Notes: generated from the letters alone by a model not told the origin. 64,000 nt of DNA from Bacteroidales bacterium (GCA_017437755.1 JAFRXI010000008.1:1-64000), one strand, 5' to 3'. Shown: positions 16,848-26,109, counted from the first letter of the stretch. Translations and numbers: made by a program.

Positions 16848-17966
16848 TTAGTTTGAACTGTCTGTCTGAAGCGGTGCCGGTCCAAGGAGGTTGTCCTTTC
16901 CGCTGCCGCCGTTTGCGAGGAAGAGGTCCTCGTCGCCGTTTTTCTCCACTATCTTCCGGATATAGACGTTGTCTATGAATATCCGGTTGGGGGTTCCGGT
17001 CGCAGCCGGGTCACCTGCGGTGAAGCGGATGCGGGTGTTGCCGGTAAACGGATTCTTGGGCAGGGAAACGATCCCGAGGAGATATTCCGACCCCCACCAG
17101 AAGTTGGCGGGATAGTTCTCCGATGTGATGTCGGCTCCGGGAACGTCGAATTCCATGACGGTCTCGCCGTTGTCGCGGAAAGCTCCTCCGCCGATTATCT
17201 CGACGGTGAGTTTCCCGTTGTCCCTGTGTCCTTCCAGGTCGCTGTAGGTGACGGCACGGAACGATACCACTGCAAGGGAGTCGTTCCTTATGTCATCCAC
17301 GAACGGGGTGTGGATTACGGCGCCGTGTCCCTCGTCGTCGCCCAGCTGGATGAATCCGTTCTTGCCGAATACGGCAGGTTTGTATTCCTTTGCCTCATCC
17401 GGGTCGGTGGGAACGGGAAGCCATCCCCTTTCCCTGTCGGTGAGGATCCAGGAAGCAAACGGGATTCCGTCCAGTTTCCTGGGGTCGGAGGTGCCGTACT
17501 TGGCCCATGAGAAATCGTTGGAAAGGCGGGCCAGGAGTCCCTGGTGCACGTCTACGTAGCATCCGAGACTCTTCTCGGGGGCGCTCAGAAGCAGCATTCC
17601 GCTCCTTCTGGTGTAATAGCCGTATGTGGAGCGGGGCTTGACCTCAAGGGTGACCTCATAGAGGTCGTCACCTTTCTTCTCCACAGCCGTCACCTTGCCC
17701 CAAGGCGAGGTAAGCTCGTCCTGCCATGAAGCGGTGAACTCTACGTTCGCCTTAACCGGCAGTTTCACCTCGCCGCCCATTACGGGAACGCTCACCCACG
17801 TGGATGGCTCCTCGTCTTCAAGGCTCCTGTAAAATTCGATGTACTCCTTGCGGTCGGCGTTGGGGTCGTCCTTCCGGCAGGAAGGGAGCGACACTCCGGC
17901 GGCCAATACCGCGCCCAGGAGGGCACCGAGGCGGACAAGGTCTCTTAAAGTGTTACTGTTTGACAT
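16848..17966 (-). CDS. Lipoprotein of unknown function in the SusCD/EEP locus
   Basis: A 372-residue lipoprotein with a long n-region and lipobox SLPSC (Cys30). It is beta-rich with no recognised catalytic motif. An N-terminal Ig/BACON-like stretch (WVSVPVMGGEVKLPVKANV) precedes a jelly-roll-like C-terminal module ending in RIFIDNVYIRKIVEKNGDED, similar in style to the binding module of the 829-residue EEP protein encoded upstream. Its place between EEP enzymes and SusC suggests a surface binding protein. I do not recognise the family. Confidence 0.65.
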   Translation of the reverse strand: MSNSNTLRDLVRLGALLGAVLAAGVSLPSCRKDDPNADRKEYIEFYRSLEDEEPSTWVSVPVMGGEVKLPVKANVEFTASWQDELTSPWGKVTAVEKKGDDLYEVTLEVKPRSTYGYYTRRSGMLLLSAPEKSLGCYVDVHQGLLARLSNDFSWAKYGTSDPRKLDGIPFASWILTDRERGWLPVPTDPDEAKEYKPAVFGKNGFIQLGDDEGHGAVIHTPFVDDIRNDSLAVVSFRAVTYSDLEGHRDNGKLTVEIIGGGAFRDNGETVMEFDVPGADITSENYPANFWWGSEYLLGIVSLPKNPFTGNTRIRFTAGDPAATGTPNRIFIDNVYIRKIVEKNGDEDLFLANGGSGKDNLLGPAPLQTDSSN

Positions 17967-17981
17967 AAATAATGTGATTGG

Positions 17982-20471
17982 TTATTTTGTAAGATCGAAA
18001 TCAACGAGTATAGGACGATGGTCGGAAGGGTCGTAGAAGGAACTTACGAACTTGCTCTTGACCGGATACACCCACTTGTCGCCAAGTATCAGTGCGTTGA
18101 CCACCTTGTCCATAAGGCCTGATGAGACGTACACGTAGTCTATCCTGGCGGTACCTCCGGTCGATGAGACCAGGTTGTCCGGGGCGGGGTAGCATTCGGC
18201 GATGACGTCCTTTAGCTGGGTCTTGTTCAGGACCACGTCCTGCGTGAGCAGGCGGGTGTCGTTTTCAGGGTAACCGTAATACCAGTTGTCCTTCCTGGAG
18301 CGGGAGTTCATGTCGCCAAGCAGCATCCAGTCGGAGACCGACGAATACTTGGAGTTGTTTATGGTCTGGGCTACGATGTATTCCATCTCGAATTCACGGT
18401 AGTAGTCGCCCTCGTTCCTCGCGGCGCTGGCATCCCTGTTGGCGGTGGCGACCCCGTAGCCGTAGGCCTGGGGCCACATGTGGCAGGTTACCAGGTTCAG
18501 CAGCCGTCCATTCACGTTAACCTGCTGGATGGCGGCCCCGTGAGCTATGGGCTTGCCGCTGACATTGGAGTCGGTGATCTTCAGGAGGGTGGTGATAGGA
18601 TACTTTGAGGTAACTTCCTGGGGGTAGTTGTCCCTGAATCCTCCCAGGGCGGAGTAGTTGTGCCCGTAACGTGCCGCCAGGGCTGCCCATCCGTTGGGGA
18701 GGAACCTCTTGGACGTGCTCTCGCTTGTGCTGGTGTTGTCCTTGTATATCGAGGAGGCCTCGCACCAGACGCAGATGTCGGGGTCGTATTTCCTGACAAA
18801 CGCAACGAAGTTGTCGTAATTGTTGGCCTGGTCGGACCACATCCCGTTCTGGATGTTCCAGTACAGCAGGCGGAGGTTGCCCTTGCGGCCAGACCCCGGG
18901 ACGGAGCGGACGGTGATGTCGTCGATGTAGATTCCGTGGACGCCGCTGCCTGAGTCGTTCCCGGCGATGTAGAGCCTGGTGCCGTCGGTGGCGTTTGTCA
19001 GTGTGAGTTCAATGTTGTGCCAGGTCTTTGAAGCACTCTCGGCGGGTATGGTGACGCTCCTGTGGCCCACTATCTTCACCGAGGCGTTGGCCGAGTAGTT
19101 CTGCTTGAAATCCACAGGTGAACCGTCTATCTTGCAGGAAGTTATATATCCGGCATTGATCACCTGGACCAGCATGTCGTCGGTGGCGCCGGCCATGAAG
19201 CAGAAATTGAAGGAGATGGTTGCGTCGGTGATTCCCTGAAGGTTGCCTATGGGCGGGGTCTGCATTATTCCGCGTCCCTGGTTTCCGCAGCCTATTGCCA
19301 GTATCCCGTGGTATTCCTGGCAGCGGAAAAGGTAGAACCAGTCGCGGATGTTGCGGCTGTCTATGTAGGATTCGCTCATAACATGGGAGGAGGCGACCCC
19401 TATACCGTTCACTTCATCCCAGGTGTTTGACTGAATGAAGCCGGTCCCCGGATTGTTGTACTCCACGGCCTTGAAGGCGTCGGCATAGCCGTCGCGTCCG
19501 GTACCGTCAGAAATGCCTATCTTGTTGGCGTCGGGGGAGAAACCCGTGGAGCCGGAACCACCCATTATGTTTCCGCCCCACACAAAGTTGTCGAAGCCCT
19601 CGTACCAGACTATGTCGCTTTCCGGGGAATAGGAGACGTTCTCGGTGACCACGGTGCCGGGCTTGATCGCACCCGGAGTGATGGTCTTGCGCATCATCCT
19701 GTGGTTGGAATCGCAGATGGTAAGCTCCAATCCCTGCCTGAGCGAGGACTGGTTGAGGATGACCGGTACCGTTACGGGCGACTCTCCGAGTTTGACGAAT
19801 TTCCCGTTCTCGGTGCAGTTCACCACTGCCTGGTCCAGCCCGGTGGTAATGTTGAGGTTTCCCTTGCTCGGCTGGAAAACGGCGAGTCCGGCGATGTTGT
19901 CACCGCCAAGGGCCCTGACTTTCACCGAGCAGAGGGAACCCTCGCCGGAGATGACGAGCTTCAGTATGGAAACCGCGTCGCTGAAGGCCAGCAGGTTCCC
20001 GGTACTTTCAGAATATGAGGCGTATCTGGGGTAGTCCTTGAAAGAGGCCCTGGTGGCGCTGAAAAACTGCGAAAACGGGACAGCGACGTCCTTGAAAGCG
20101 CTGGACCCGTACCATTTCTGGGAATTCCTGGTGACGAGCACGGCGTTGTATACATTGTTGTTTACCGCAGTGACGTCGATGTACCAGTTGCCGCCGGTAT
20201 CTTTCTGGAGCATGTAATCCGACCCGTTCACGTTGACCTTGAATCCCGTGAAGTCGTCGGCCTTGAGCCCCATGGCATCCCTTACTGCCGAGGTCTCTCC
20301 GGCGGCGGTAATAAAGAAACGGACCTTTCCGTCGACCACTTCTATCGGAGCGCCGAATTTTGAATTATCTCCGTTATCTCCGTTTCCACCTTTTTCGGGA
20401 TCCACTCCCTTGCACGATAAAGCCGTGGCAATCAGCAAGAAAACCGGGACGAAGGACTTAAATACAGTCAT
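17982..20471 (-). CDS. Large lipoprotein with binding module and C-terminal EEP hydrolase domain
   Basis: 829 residues, lipidated at Cys20 (TALSC). After a low-complexity linker there are beta-rich domains (about 45-285), then a jelly-roll-like module (about 285-525) ending in GIYIDDITVRSVPGSGRKG. The C-terminal endonuclease/exonuclease/phosphatase domain (532-829) keeps every catalytic position: Asn539 (YWNIQNG), Glu571 (CVWCEAS), His664, Asp720/Asn722 (LLGDMNS), Asp778 (RIDYVYV) and Asp817/His818 (SDHRPI). These enzymes cleave phosphodiester or phosphomonoester bonds in nucleic acids, sphingomyelin or inositol phosphates. The exact substrate is not readable. A 65-base gap upstream may carry an internal promoter. 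Confidence 0.85.
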   Translation of the reverse strand: MTVFKSFVPVFLLIATALSCKGVDPEKGGNGDNGDNSKFGAPIEVVDGKVRFFITAAGETSAVRDAMGLKADDFTGFKVNVNGSDYMLQKDTGGNWYIDVTAVNNNVYNAVLVTRNSQKWYGSSAFKDVAVPFSQFFSATRASFKDYPRYASYSESTGNLLAFSDAVSILKLVISGEGSLCSVKVRALGGDNIAGLAVFQPSKGNLNITTGLDQAVVNCTENGKFVKLGESPVTVPVILNQSSLRQGLELTICDSNHRMMRKTITPGAIKPGTVVTENVSYSPESDIVWYEGFDNFVWGGNIMGGSGSTGFSPDANKIGISDGTGRDGYADAFKAVEYNNPGTGFIQSNTWDEVNGIGVASSHVMSESYIDSRNIRDWFYLFRCQEYHGILAIGCGNQGRGIMQTPPIGNLQGITDATISFNFCFMAGATDDMLVQVINAGYITSCKIDGSPVDFKQNYSANASVKIVGHRSVTIPAESASKTWHNIELTLTNATDGTRLYIAGNDSGSGVHGIYIDDITVRSVPGSGRKGNLRLLYWNIQNGMWSDQANNYDNFVAFVRKYDPDICVWCEASSIYKDNTSTSESTSKRFLPNGWAALAARYGHNYSALGGFRDNYPQEVTSKYPITTLLKITDSNVSGKPIAHGAAIQQVNVNGRLLNLVTCHMWPQAYGYGVATANRDASAARNEGDYYREFEMEYIVAQTINNSKYSSVSDWMLLGDMNSRSRKDNWYYGYPENDTRLLTQDVVLNKTQLKDVIAECYPAPDNLVSSTGGTARIDYVYVSSGLMDKVVNALILGDKWVYPVKSKFVSSFYDPSDHRPILVDFDLTK

Positions 20472-20502
20472 TATACGTAGTTATTATTATGTTATTAGCA
20501 AA

Positions 20503-20510
20503 CAAAAATA
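20503..20510 (-). promoter_or_regulatory. Possible internal promoter -7 box in the EEP operon
   Basis: TATTTTTG on the minus strand lies 31 bases before the start of the 829-residue EEP gene, within the widest early gap of the operon. No TTG is found at the right spacing, so confidence is low. If active, it would allow SusCD expression independently of purA. Confidence 0.3.
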
Positions 20511-20536
20511 AGCAAAAAAAACAATAAAGTGTAACT

Positions 20537-21799
20537 TTATAACCGGATATCTGCATAGTTTGGATAGTGGTCGGTCACCGGGACCAGGAACCATGCATAC
20601 ATGCGGTGGAAGGTCCTGATTTCCGTGCTGCCGCCGTTGAACATGACAAACTGGTCTATGGAATCGCGACCATTGTCCTTGGTGGTGGAACTGCGGGAGA
20701 ACCCGTCCGGGAAGCAGTAGTGGTGGCCGCCCCTCCTGTCGCCGAATACGGTGGCGGCGTCCCAGGCAGGAACGTATCCCGCGTCGATCATCTGTTTCAT
20801 CGCCTTTGAGGTGAAACGGCAGTTGAGGTCGCCCATCACGAAGACGGGCCCTCCTCCCGCCAGCACGTAGTCGTCGGCGGCGGTCATGATTTTCCGCATC
20901 TGGGCCTCGCGGGCGTAGTTGCTGCCCGGCTGGGCCTTCTCGCTCTTCCACCAGAGGTGGGTGTTGATGACCATGAATTCCTTTCCGGTGGCGTTGTGGC
21001 GGAAAGTGCCGCTGCAGTAGCTTTTGGAACCGTGGTTGCTCCATGGCTTTTCGGGCTCATAGCGGTGATACTTGCTGTCTACCAGCGTAAGCGCGTCGGA
21101 CTTGTAGAAAACCGGGGTCCAGTTCCACATTTCAGCCTTTGCAGGGTAGGCCAGGACATATCCCTTCTCCTCGAGCGAAGGCCTCATCAGCGGATCCATG
21201 TATGTGGAATACTCCTGAAGGCAGATTATGTCGGGCATAGTTGCCCATACCACTTCCAGCAGCGCCCTCACCCTCACTTCGTCGCGGCAGTCAAAGCCGG
21301 TTCCTTCCCACTGGGGGGAATTGTAGGGCTTTCCCCAGTTCCATATATTGTCGTCCAGGATGCGCAGGTTGCTCACGGAATCCCTTGGGAAGATCATCTC
21401 ACCGTAGATATTGCCCTCTTCAGGTTTTGAAGGGACCCTTTCCGAGAGCCGGGATGCCGCCCTGGCAAGTGCCCAGCAGCCACCTCCCTGTACCAGCACC
21501 TTGCTTCCCTTCCTGGCAAGCCTCCAGTCGAAGGTGTCGGGCGATGCGGCATAGAAGGGTCCGGATTCGGGCCGGTTGGTCCTGCCGATGAGTATTTCAT
21601 GTCTGACTGCCGGAGCCTCGTCGGAAACCACCGGCAGTTCCATCCCGACCGCCTTGTTTACAAGGGCCGCGATCTCCGTACCTTCTTCGGCCTCGGCTCC
21701 GGCGGGATAGACTATCACATATCCGGAAAGGTCCCCTCCGGCCCAAACGGATGAAACCGATAACCAAAAGAGAATCAGTGTCAGGAAAAACCTTTTCAT
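20537..21799 (-). CDS. Secreted EEP hydrolase with glycosidase-type N-terminal accessory domain (A)
   Basis: 420 residues with a signal peptide cleaved after VWA (residue 20) and no lipobox, so periplasmic or secreted. Residues about 25-120 (GYVIVYPAGAEAEEG, HEILIGRTNR, then GSKVLVQGGGCWALARAASR) resemble the accessory domain found before the catalytic domains of some GH20 and GH67 glycosidases (recognition from memory). The EEP domain (about 143-420) has Asn151, Glu196 (CLQEYS), His281 (NTHLWW), Asp324/Asn326 (VMGDLNC), Asp382 and Asp410/His411 (TDHYPN), so it appears active. It overlaps the upstream EEP gene by 4 bases and is its close paralogue. Confidence 0.85.
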   Translation of the reverse strand: MKRFFLTLILFWLSVSSVWAGGDLSGYVIVYPAGAEAEEGTEIAALVNKAVGMELPVVSDEAPAVRHEILIGRTNRPESGPFYAASPDTFDWRLARKGSKVLVQGGGCWALARAASRLSERVPSKPEEGNIYGEMIFPRDSVSNLRILDDNIWNWGKPYNSPQWEGTGFDCRDEVRVRALLEVVWATMPDIICLQEYSTYMDPLMRPSLEEKGYVLAYPAKAEMWNWTPVFYKSDALTLVDSKYHRYEPEKPWSNHGSKSYCSGTFRHNATGKEFMVINTHLWWKSEKAQPGSNYAREAQMRKIMTAADDYVLAGGGPVFVMGDLNCRFTSKAMKQMIDAGYVPAWDAATVFGDRRGGHHYCFPDGFSRSSTTKDNGRDSIDQFVMFNGGSTEIRTFHRMYAWFLVPVTDHYPNYADIRL

Positions 21800-23118
21800 A
21801 AAGCTATGTCTGTGTAATTTGGATAATGGTCGGTCAGCATGACCGTGAAGTAGGGTTGTATCCTCCAGAATGTAAGCACTTTGGAGGTGCCCATGTTATG
21901 TGCGAAAATGTAGTCTATCGCACTCATGCCGTCGTCTGGCTTGGTGGAGCTGCGGGAAAAGCCGTCGGCGGAGCACTGGTGGTGTCCGTTCCGTCTGTCG
22001 CCATATACGGTGGCGGCGTGCCATGCGGTGACGTATCCGGCATTGGTGAACTGCTTCAGGGCGGTGGAATTGAGGTTGCAGTTCATGTCGCCGGCAACGA
22101 ACACCGGACAGGCATACTTCTGCTCCAGTTCGGCAACCTTGGTTATGATGGATTTGGCCTGGGTTTCCCTGGCTGAGTTGCTGCCGGCCTGCACCGACTC
22201 GCTCTTCCACCACAGGTGGGTACTGAACACTATGAATGTCTTGCCCGTGGCTTTGTGCGTAAAGGCGGCCCACTGGTAGGATTTGCTGCCCGAATCGCTC
22301 CAGGAACTGTCATACCTGAGGTATCCCGAGTCTTTAAGGGTAAGGGTTGAGGTGCGATAGAAAACCGGTGTCCAGTTCCACTGGCTTCCGGGGGTGTAGG
22401 ACATGGCATATCCCCTGTCGGTGAGGATTTTGGACATGTAATCGTCATGCATGGACTTGTGGTATTCCTGCATGGTGAAGACGTCCGGCATGTAGGCGCA
22501 GATAATGGCCTCGAAGCCCCGCGAGCGGACCTTGTTGGTGCAGTCGGCGCCCACTGCCTCCCAGGCCGGGGCGTTTGCCTTTGTGTAGTTCCAGATGTTG
22601 TCGTCGAGGATCCTCAGGTTTGAGCCCTCCTCGGGAGGGAACAGCATCTTGCCGAATATGTTGCCCTTTTCCGACAGGGTGGTCTTCATGGGCGCGGACT
22701 TCATCCTGTCGACCGCCTTGTCCAGCGCCCAGCATCCGCCTGCCGCCGCGACTATCTTGCCACCGGAGTGGAAGAGGGCCCAGTCGAAGGTGTCGTGCGC
22801 TGCGGAGTACCACTGGACGGATTCCTTCCTGGAAGTGGGGCCTATGAGGATTTCCCGGGCCTTTTCCTGCACCTCGTCGGAAACGATCGGGAGTTCCTTT
22901 CCGGTCTTGGACTTGACCGCCGCCTTCATGGCCATGGCGGCGTCGCGTCCTTCCTCGGCCTCGGCTTCGTGGCTGAAGACGATCACATACTCCGACAGGT
23001 CAAGGGCATCGTTTTCAGGAACATCCGTGTTCCCGTTGCCGCCATCTTCCGGATTGCCCTTGGTGCAGCATGAAAGCAGCAGGACGATTGCTGTCAGAAC
23101 CAGCGATTTGACTTTCAT
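21796..23118 (-). CDS. EEP hydrolase lipoprotein with glycosidase-type N-terminal accessory domain (B)
   Basis: 440 residues from the ATG at 23118. A longer frame begins with TTG at 23136, but this ATG is 1 base after the upstream stop and starts a proper signal MKVKSLVLTAIVLLLSC (lipid at Cys17). Architecture matches the downstream gene: accessory domain about 43-140 (SEYVIVFSHEAEAEEG, REILIGPTSR, KIVAAAGGCWALDKAVDR), then EEP with Asn174, Glu218 (FTMQEYH), His301, Asp344/Asn346 (VAGDMNC), Asp402 (IDYIFAHN) and Asp430/His431. Unlike its sister it is membrane-anchored, so the pair may act at different sites, one at the surface and one in the periplasm or outside. Confidence 0.85.
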   Translation of the reverse strand: MKVKSLVLTAIVLLLSCCTKGNPEDGGNGNTDVPENDALDLSEYVIVFSHEAEAEEGRDAAMAMKAAVKSKTGKELPIVSDEVQEKAREILIGPTSRKESVQWYSAAHDTFDWALFHSGGKIVAAAGGCWALDKAVDRMKSAPMKTTLSEKGNIFGKMLFPPEEGSNLRILDDNIWNYTKANAPAWEAVGADCTNKVRSRGFEAIICAYMPDVFTMQEYHKSMHDDYMSKILTDRGYAMSYTPGSQWNWTPVFYRTSTLTLKDSGYLRYDSSWSDSGSKSYQWAAFTHKATGKTFIVFSTHLWWKSESVQAGSNSARETQAKSIITKVAELEQKYACPVFVAGDMNCNLNSTALKQFTNAGYVTAWHAATVYGDRRNGHHQCSADGFSRSSTKPDDGMSAIDYIFAHNMGTSKVLTFWRIQPYFTVMLTDHYPNYTDIAL

Positions 23119-23119
23119 T

Positions 23120-24298
23120 TCATTCAATGATCTCAAGTTCGGCTGTGATGGGGTAGTGGTCGGAAATGAACGGTATGTCCTGGAACTTCTCCTTCACCAC
23201 CCGGTATGAGAGGATGCGGTTGAATCCCTTGTGCCAGATGTAGTCGATGATCTTGCCTCCGGAACTGCTGTATCCGTTGTAGGTGGGTGAATTGTCGGTA
23301 ACGGCGGCGGTCAGCCTGGCATCGTTCATCACACCGATCAGGGGCGTGAGGCAACTGCTGGAAGGGGTGACGTTGAAGTCCCCGGTAAGGATGGCGGGAA
23401 GTCCGGATGGGTTGATTACGGCAAGTCTCTGGATGATCAGTTTCAGACCCTCCTCCCTTGCCTTGGTGCCCTTGTGGTCCAGATGGGTGTTGATGTGGAT
23501 GAACTTCTTCCCGGAAGCCTTGTGTGTGAAAACGCACCAGGTGGCGGTCCTCCTGCAGGCTGCGTCCCAGCCCAGGGAGCACTTGTCGGGAGTCTCTGAC
23601 AGCCAGAAGGTTCCGTGGTCCCCAAGGGTAAGCTGGTTCTTGTCGTAGAAGATGGCCATCATCTCTCCGGTGGTTCCGGTCTGGGCGTCACGGCCGATTC
23701 CGTAATAGGCGTAGTCCGTTGCATTCGAGGCTATATAGGAAACCTGGGCGGCCTTGGCTTCCTGGACGCCCATCACCAGGGGCTTCTCGGCCTTGAGCAT
23801 GGCGGGGAAGGCCACCTTGCGAACATCCCAGTTGTTGTTGGGATCGGTCTCGGAAGTTATCAGCCTCACGTTGAAGGACATTACCTTTAAGGTCCAGGTC
23901 TTGGCTTCGGCCTGGGTGCTGGAGGTGAGGTCCACCCAGGGCGATGCTTCCGCTCCCTCGGCGATGCACCTTATACGGAACAGGTATCCGGTATCGGGAG
24001 TCAGTCCTGAGAATGTCCAGGTGTCCAGGCCCCGGTTCAAAGTCTTTGTGGCCACGGGATTCCCTTCCTGGTAAGGAGTCTTGTAGAGATGCAGCTCATA
24101 CTGGGCCCCGTTCTGGGTTGTTACGTCCCATTTGAAAGTGAGCGAGGACGAGCCGGTTTTTTCAAGCATTACGCCCGTAGGGGCGGTCAGTACGGTGATT
24201 TCGGGATCATTGTCATCCTGGGGGGTAATCTCAGGTGCCGGCTTTTTGCATGCTTCAAGTGCGAGTGGCAGCAAAAAAGCCAAAACCAATTTCTTCAT
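23120..24298 (-). CDS. Fibronectin type III - EEP hydrolase lipoprotein
   Basis: 392 residues, lipidated at Cys17 (ALEAC). A fibronectin type III domain (about 36-132: PTGVMLEKTGSSSLTFKWDV, then GLTPDTGYLFRIRCIAEG) is followed by an EEP domain (about 136-392). All catalytic positions are present: Asn143 (VMSFNVR), Glu180 (GVQEAK), His272 (NTHLDHKG), Asp307/Asn309 (LTGDFNV), Asp352 (IIDYIWH) and Asp380/His381 (SDHYPI). It is the first accessory gene after purA, only 13 bases from the purA stop, so it may be read from the purA transcript. Its EEP domain is more classical than those of the two neighbours and could be the main endo- or exo-acting enzyme. Confidence 0.87.
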   Translation of the reverse strand: MKKLVLAFLLPLALEACKKPAPEITPQDDNDPEITVLTAPTGVMLEKTGSSSLTFKWDVTTQNGAQYELHLYKTPYQEGNPVATKTLNRGLDTWTFSGLTPDTGYLFRIRCIAEGAEASPWVDLTSSTQAEAKTWTLKVMSFNVRLITSETDPNNNWDVRKVAFPAMLKAEKPLVMGVQEAKAAQVSYIASNATDYAYYGIGRDAQTGTTGEMMAIFYDKNQLTLGDHGTFWLSETPDKCSLGWDAACRRTATWCVFTHKASGKKFIHINTHLDHKGTKAREEGLKLIIQRLAVINPSGLPAILTGDFNVTPSSSCLTPLIGVMNDARLTAAVTDNSPTYNGYSSSGGKIIDYIWHKGFNRILSYRVVKEKFQDIPFISDHYPITAELEIIE

Positions 24299-24311
24299 GT
24301 GTTATTATGTG

Positions 24312-25616
24312 TTATCTCTCTATTGTGGCTTCACGGTCAGGTCCCAGTGAAATTATCTTCACCGGAACGCCTATGTATCCTTCTATAAAATCTATGTACT
24401 CCGTAAATCTTGCAGGAAGTTCGCTGAAACTTCTGGCACCGGTGAGGTCTTGCTGCCATCCTGGGAACTCGGTATAAACCGGTTCGGCGTCGGCCAGGTC
24501 AAACGGAAGTTCCTCTGTAACAACACCTTTCACCTTATATGAGGTGCATGCCTTGATGGCGCTGAATGTGTCCAGGCAGTCCGATTTCATCATTATCAGG
24601 TGGGTGACCCCGTTTACCATGACGGAGTATTTGAGGGCAACGAGGTCCAGCCATCCGGTCCGGCGTGGCCTTCCGGTCACCGCCCCGAATTCGTGACCGA
24701 TACGGCGGAGTTCCTCGCCGGTGGAGTCATTGAGTTCGGTGGGGAAGGGACCGCTTCCCACCCTGGTGCAATAGGCCTTGAAAATGCCGAAAACCTTCCC
24801 TACAGCCGAAGGAGGAACGCCGAGTCCCGTGCATACTCCGCCGCAGGTGGTGTTCGACGAGGTCACAAATGGATAGGAACCGTAGTCTATGTCCAGGAGG
24901 GAACCCTGTGCGCCTTCGGCAAGGAGGGGAGTGCGTTCCAGGAGTGAGGATACAAAATACTCGCAGTTCACAAGGCGGAAGCCCTTCAGGAATTCCACGG
25001 CTTCCAGCCACGACGCGGTATACTGGGCCAGGCTGCAGCCGAACACCTTGTCCTCGAGGGCGGGAATGTCGAGTCCGGCTCCTTCAGCGATCAGCTTTAT
25101 GGTTTCCAGGTGCTTTGCGGTGTGCTCCCCGAATTTCTGGACGAAACCGGGCGTGAGGCAGTCTCCGGTCCGGAGACCCTGGCGGGAAATCTTGTCGGTG
25201 TAGGCGGGACCTATCCCCTTGAGGGTGGAACCTATCTTGCCCTTACCCGCTGCGGCCTCCTTCACGGCGTCCAGCAGGCGGTGGGTGGGCAGGATCAGGT
25301 GGGCCTTGGTGGAGATGGCTATCCTCTTTTCCGGGACGATCCCCATGGCGGCCACGCTCCGGCATTCCTCCCTGAATGCCAGCGGATCCAGCACCACGCC
25401 GTTCCCGATTATGTTTTCCGAGCCCTCGCGGAAGATTCCGGAGGGAATGCTCCTGACGACGAAACTCTTGCCGTCGAACTGGAGGGAATGGCCCGCGTTA
25501 GGCCCGCCCTGGAACCTCGCCACGGCGGGATAGGCGGCAGCGAGCACGTCAACAATCTTTCCCTTGCCTTCGTCTCCCCATTGGAGACCGAGTACTACGT
25601 CTACCTTATTCTTCAT
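24312..25616 (-). CDS. purA: Adenylosuccinate synthetase
   Basis: Cytoplasmic enzyme that joins aspartate to IMP using GTP, the first committed step to AMP. It is 434 residues from the ATG at 25616. The frame upstream is not PurA-like, and this start places LGLQWGDEGKGKIVD (GTP-binding loop) at the N-terminus as in the family. Further signatures are GGPNAGHS, STLKGIGPAYTDKISR, EGAQGSLLDIDYGSYPFVTSS and GRPRRTGWLDLVAL. It follows ssb by 13 bases and precedes the first EEP gene by 13 bases, with no visible terminator between. Confidence 0.97.
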   Translation of the reverse strand: MKNKVDVVLGLQWGDEGKGKIVDVLAAAYPAVARFQGGPNAGHSLQFDGKSFVVRSIPSGIFREGSENIIGNGVVLDPLAFREECRSVAAMGIVPEKRIAISTKAHLILPTHRLLDAVKEAAAGKGKIGSTLKGIGPAYTDKISRQGLRTGDCLTPGFVQKFGEHTAKHLETIKLIAEGAGLDIPALEDKVFGCSLAQYTASWLEAVEFLKGFRLVNCEYFVSSLLERTPLLAEGAQGSLLDIDYGSYPFVTSSNTTCGGVCTGLGVPPSAVGKVFGIFKAYCTRVGSGPFPTELNDSTGEELRRIGHEFGAVTGRPRRTGWLDLVALKYSVMVNGVTHLIMMKSDCLDTFSAIKACTSYKVKGVVTEELPFDLADAEPVYTEFPGWQQDLTGARSFSELPARFTEYIDFIEGYIGVPVKIISLGPDREATIER

Positions 25617-25629
25617 TGTTCCTGGAATC

Positions 25630-26109
25630 TTAGAATGGAAGGTCGTCATCCGGAATATCCTGTCCCTGGACAGGTTGCGGAGCAGGGGCGGGCGCCGGAC
25701 GGGGTGCCTGTTGCCATCCCGGCTGCGGCTGGGCGTACGTGTTCTCCTGCTGGACGGGTGCGTCGGGACGGCGGCCCAGGAGCTGGAGGCTGTCAACCAC
25801 CACTTCGGTGGTGTATTTCTTCACTCCGGTCTGGTCCGTCCAGGAACGGGTGCGGAGGCGGCCCTCCACATAGATCTGGGAACCCTTCCGGATATATTTC
25901 TCGGCGATGTCGGCACTGTTGCGCCAGGCCACTATATTGTGCCATTCAGTGTTTTCGCGAAGTTCTCCGCCGCGGTCGCGGTACCTTTCAGTGGTGGCGA
26001 GGGTGAAGGATGCCACCTTTGCGTTCCCCTGTGATGAATTCTGCTCAAGATAACGTACCTCGGGGTCTCTTCCAACGTTACCGATCAGCATTACTTTGTT
26101 AAGTGACAT
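25630..26109 (-). CDS. ssb: Single-stranded DNA-binding protein
   Basis: 159 residues. An OB-fold covers about 1-105 (MSLNKVMLIGNVGRDPEVRY, WHNIVAWRNSADIAEKYIRKG, YVEGRLRTRSW), followed by a Pro/Gln/Ala-rich flexible linker and the acidic partner-binding tip DDDLPF. It binds ssDNA during replication and repair and recruits partners, including RecJ, whose gene heads the same run. It lies 45 bases downstream of aroE and 13 bases before purA. Confidence 0.96.
   Translation of the reverse strand: MSLNKVMLIGNVGRDPEVRYLEQNSSQGNAKVASFTLATTERYRDRGGELRENTEWHNIVAWRNSADIAEKYIRKGSQIYVEGRLRTRSWTDQTGVKKYTTEVVVDSLQLLGRRPDAPVQQENTYAQPQPGWQQAPRPAPAPAPQPVQGQDIPDDDLPF

Noticed and set aside
25617-25796. Longer start of purA
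   Set aside because: The added Arg/Ser/Pro-rich residues are the ssb gene read in the wrong frame. PurA family proteins start close to the WGDEGKGK motif.
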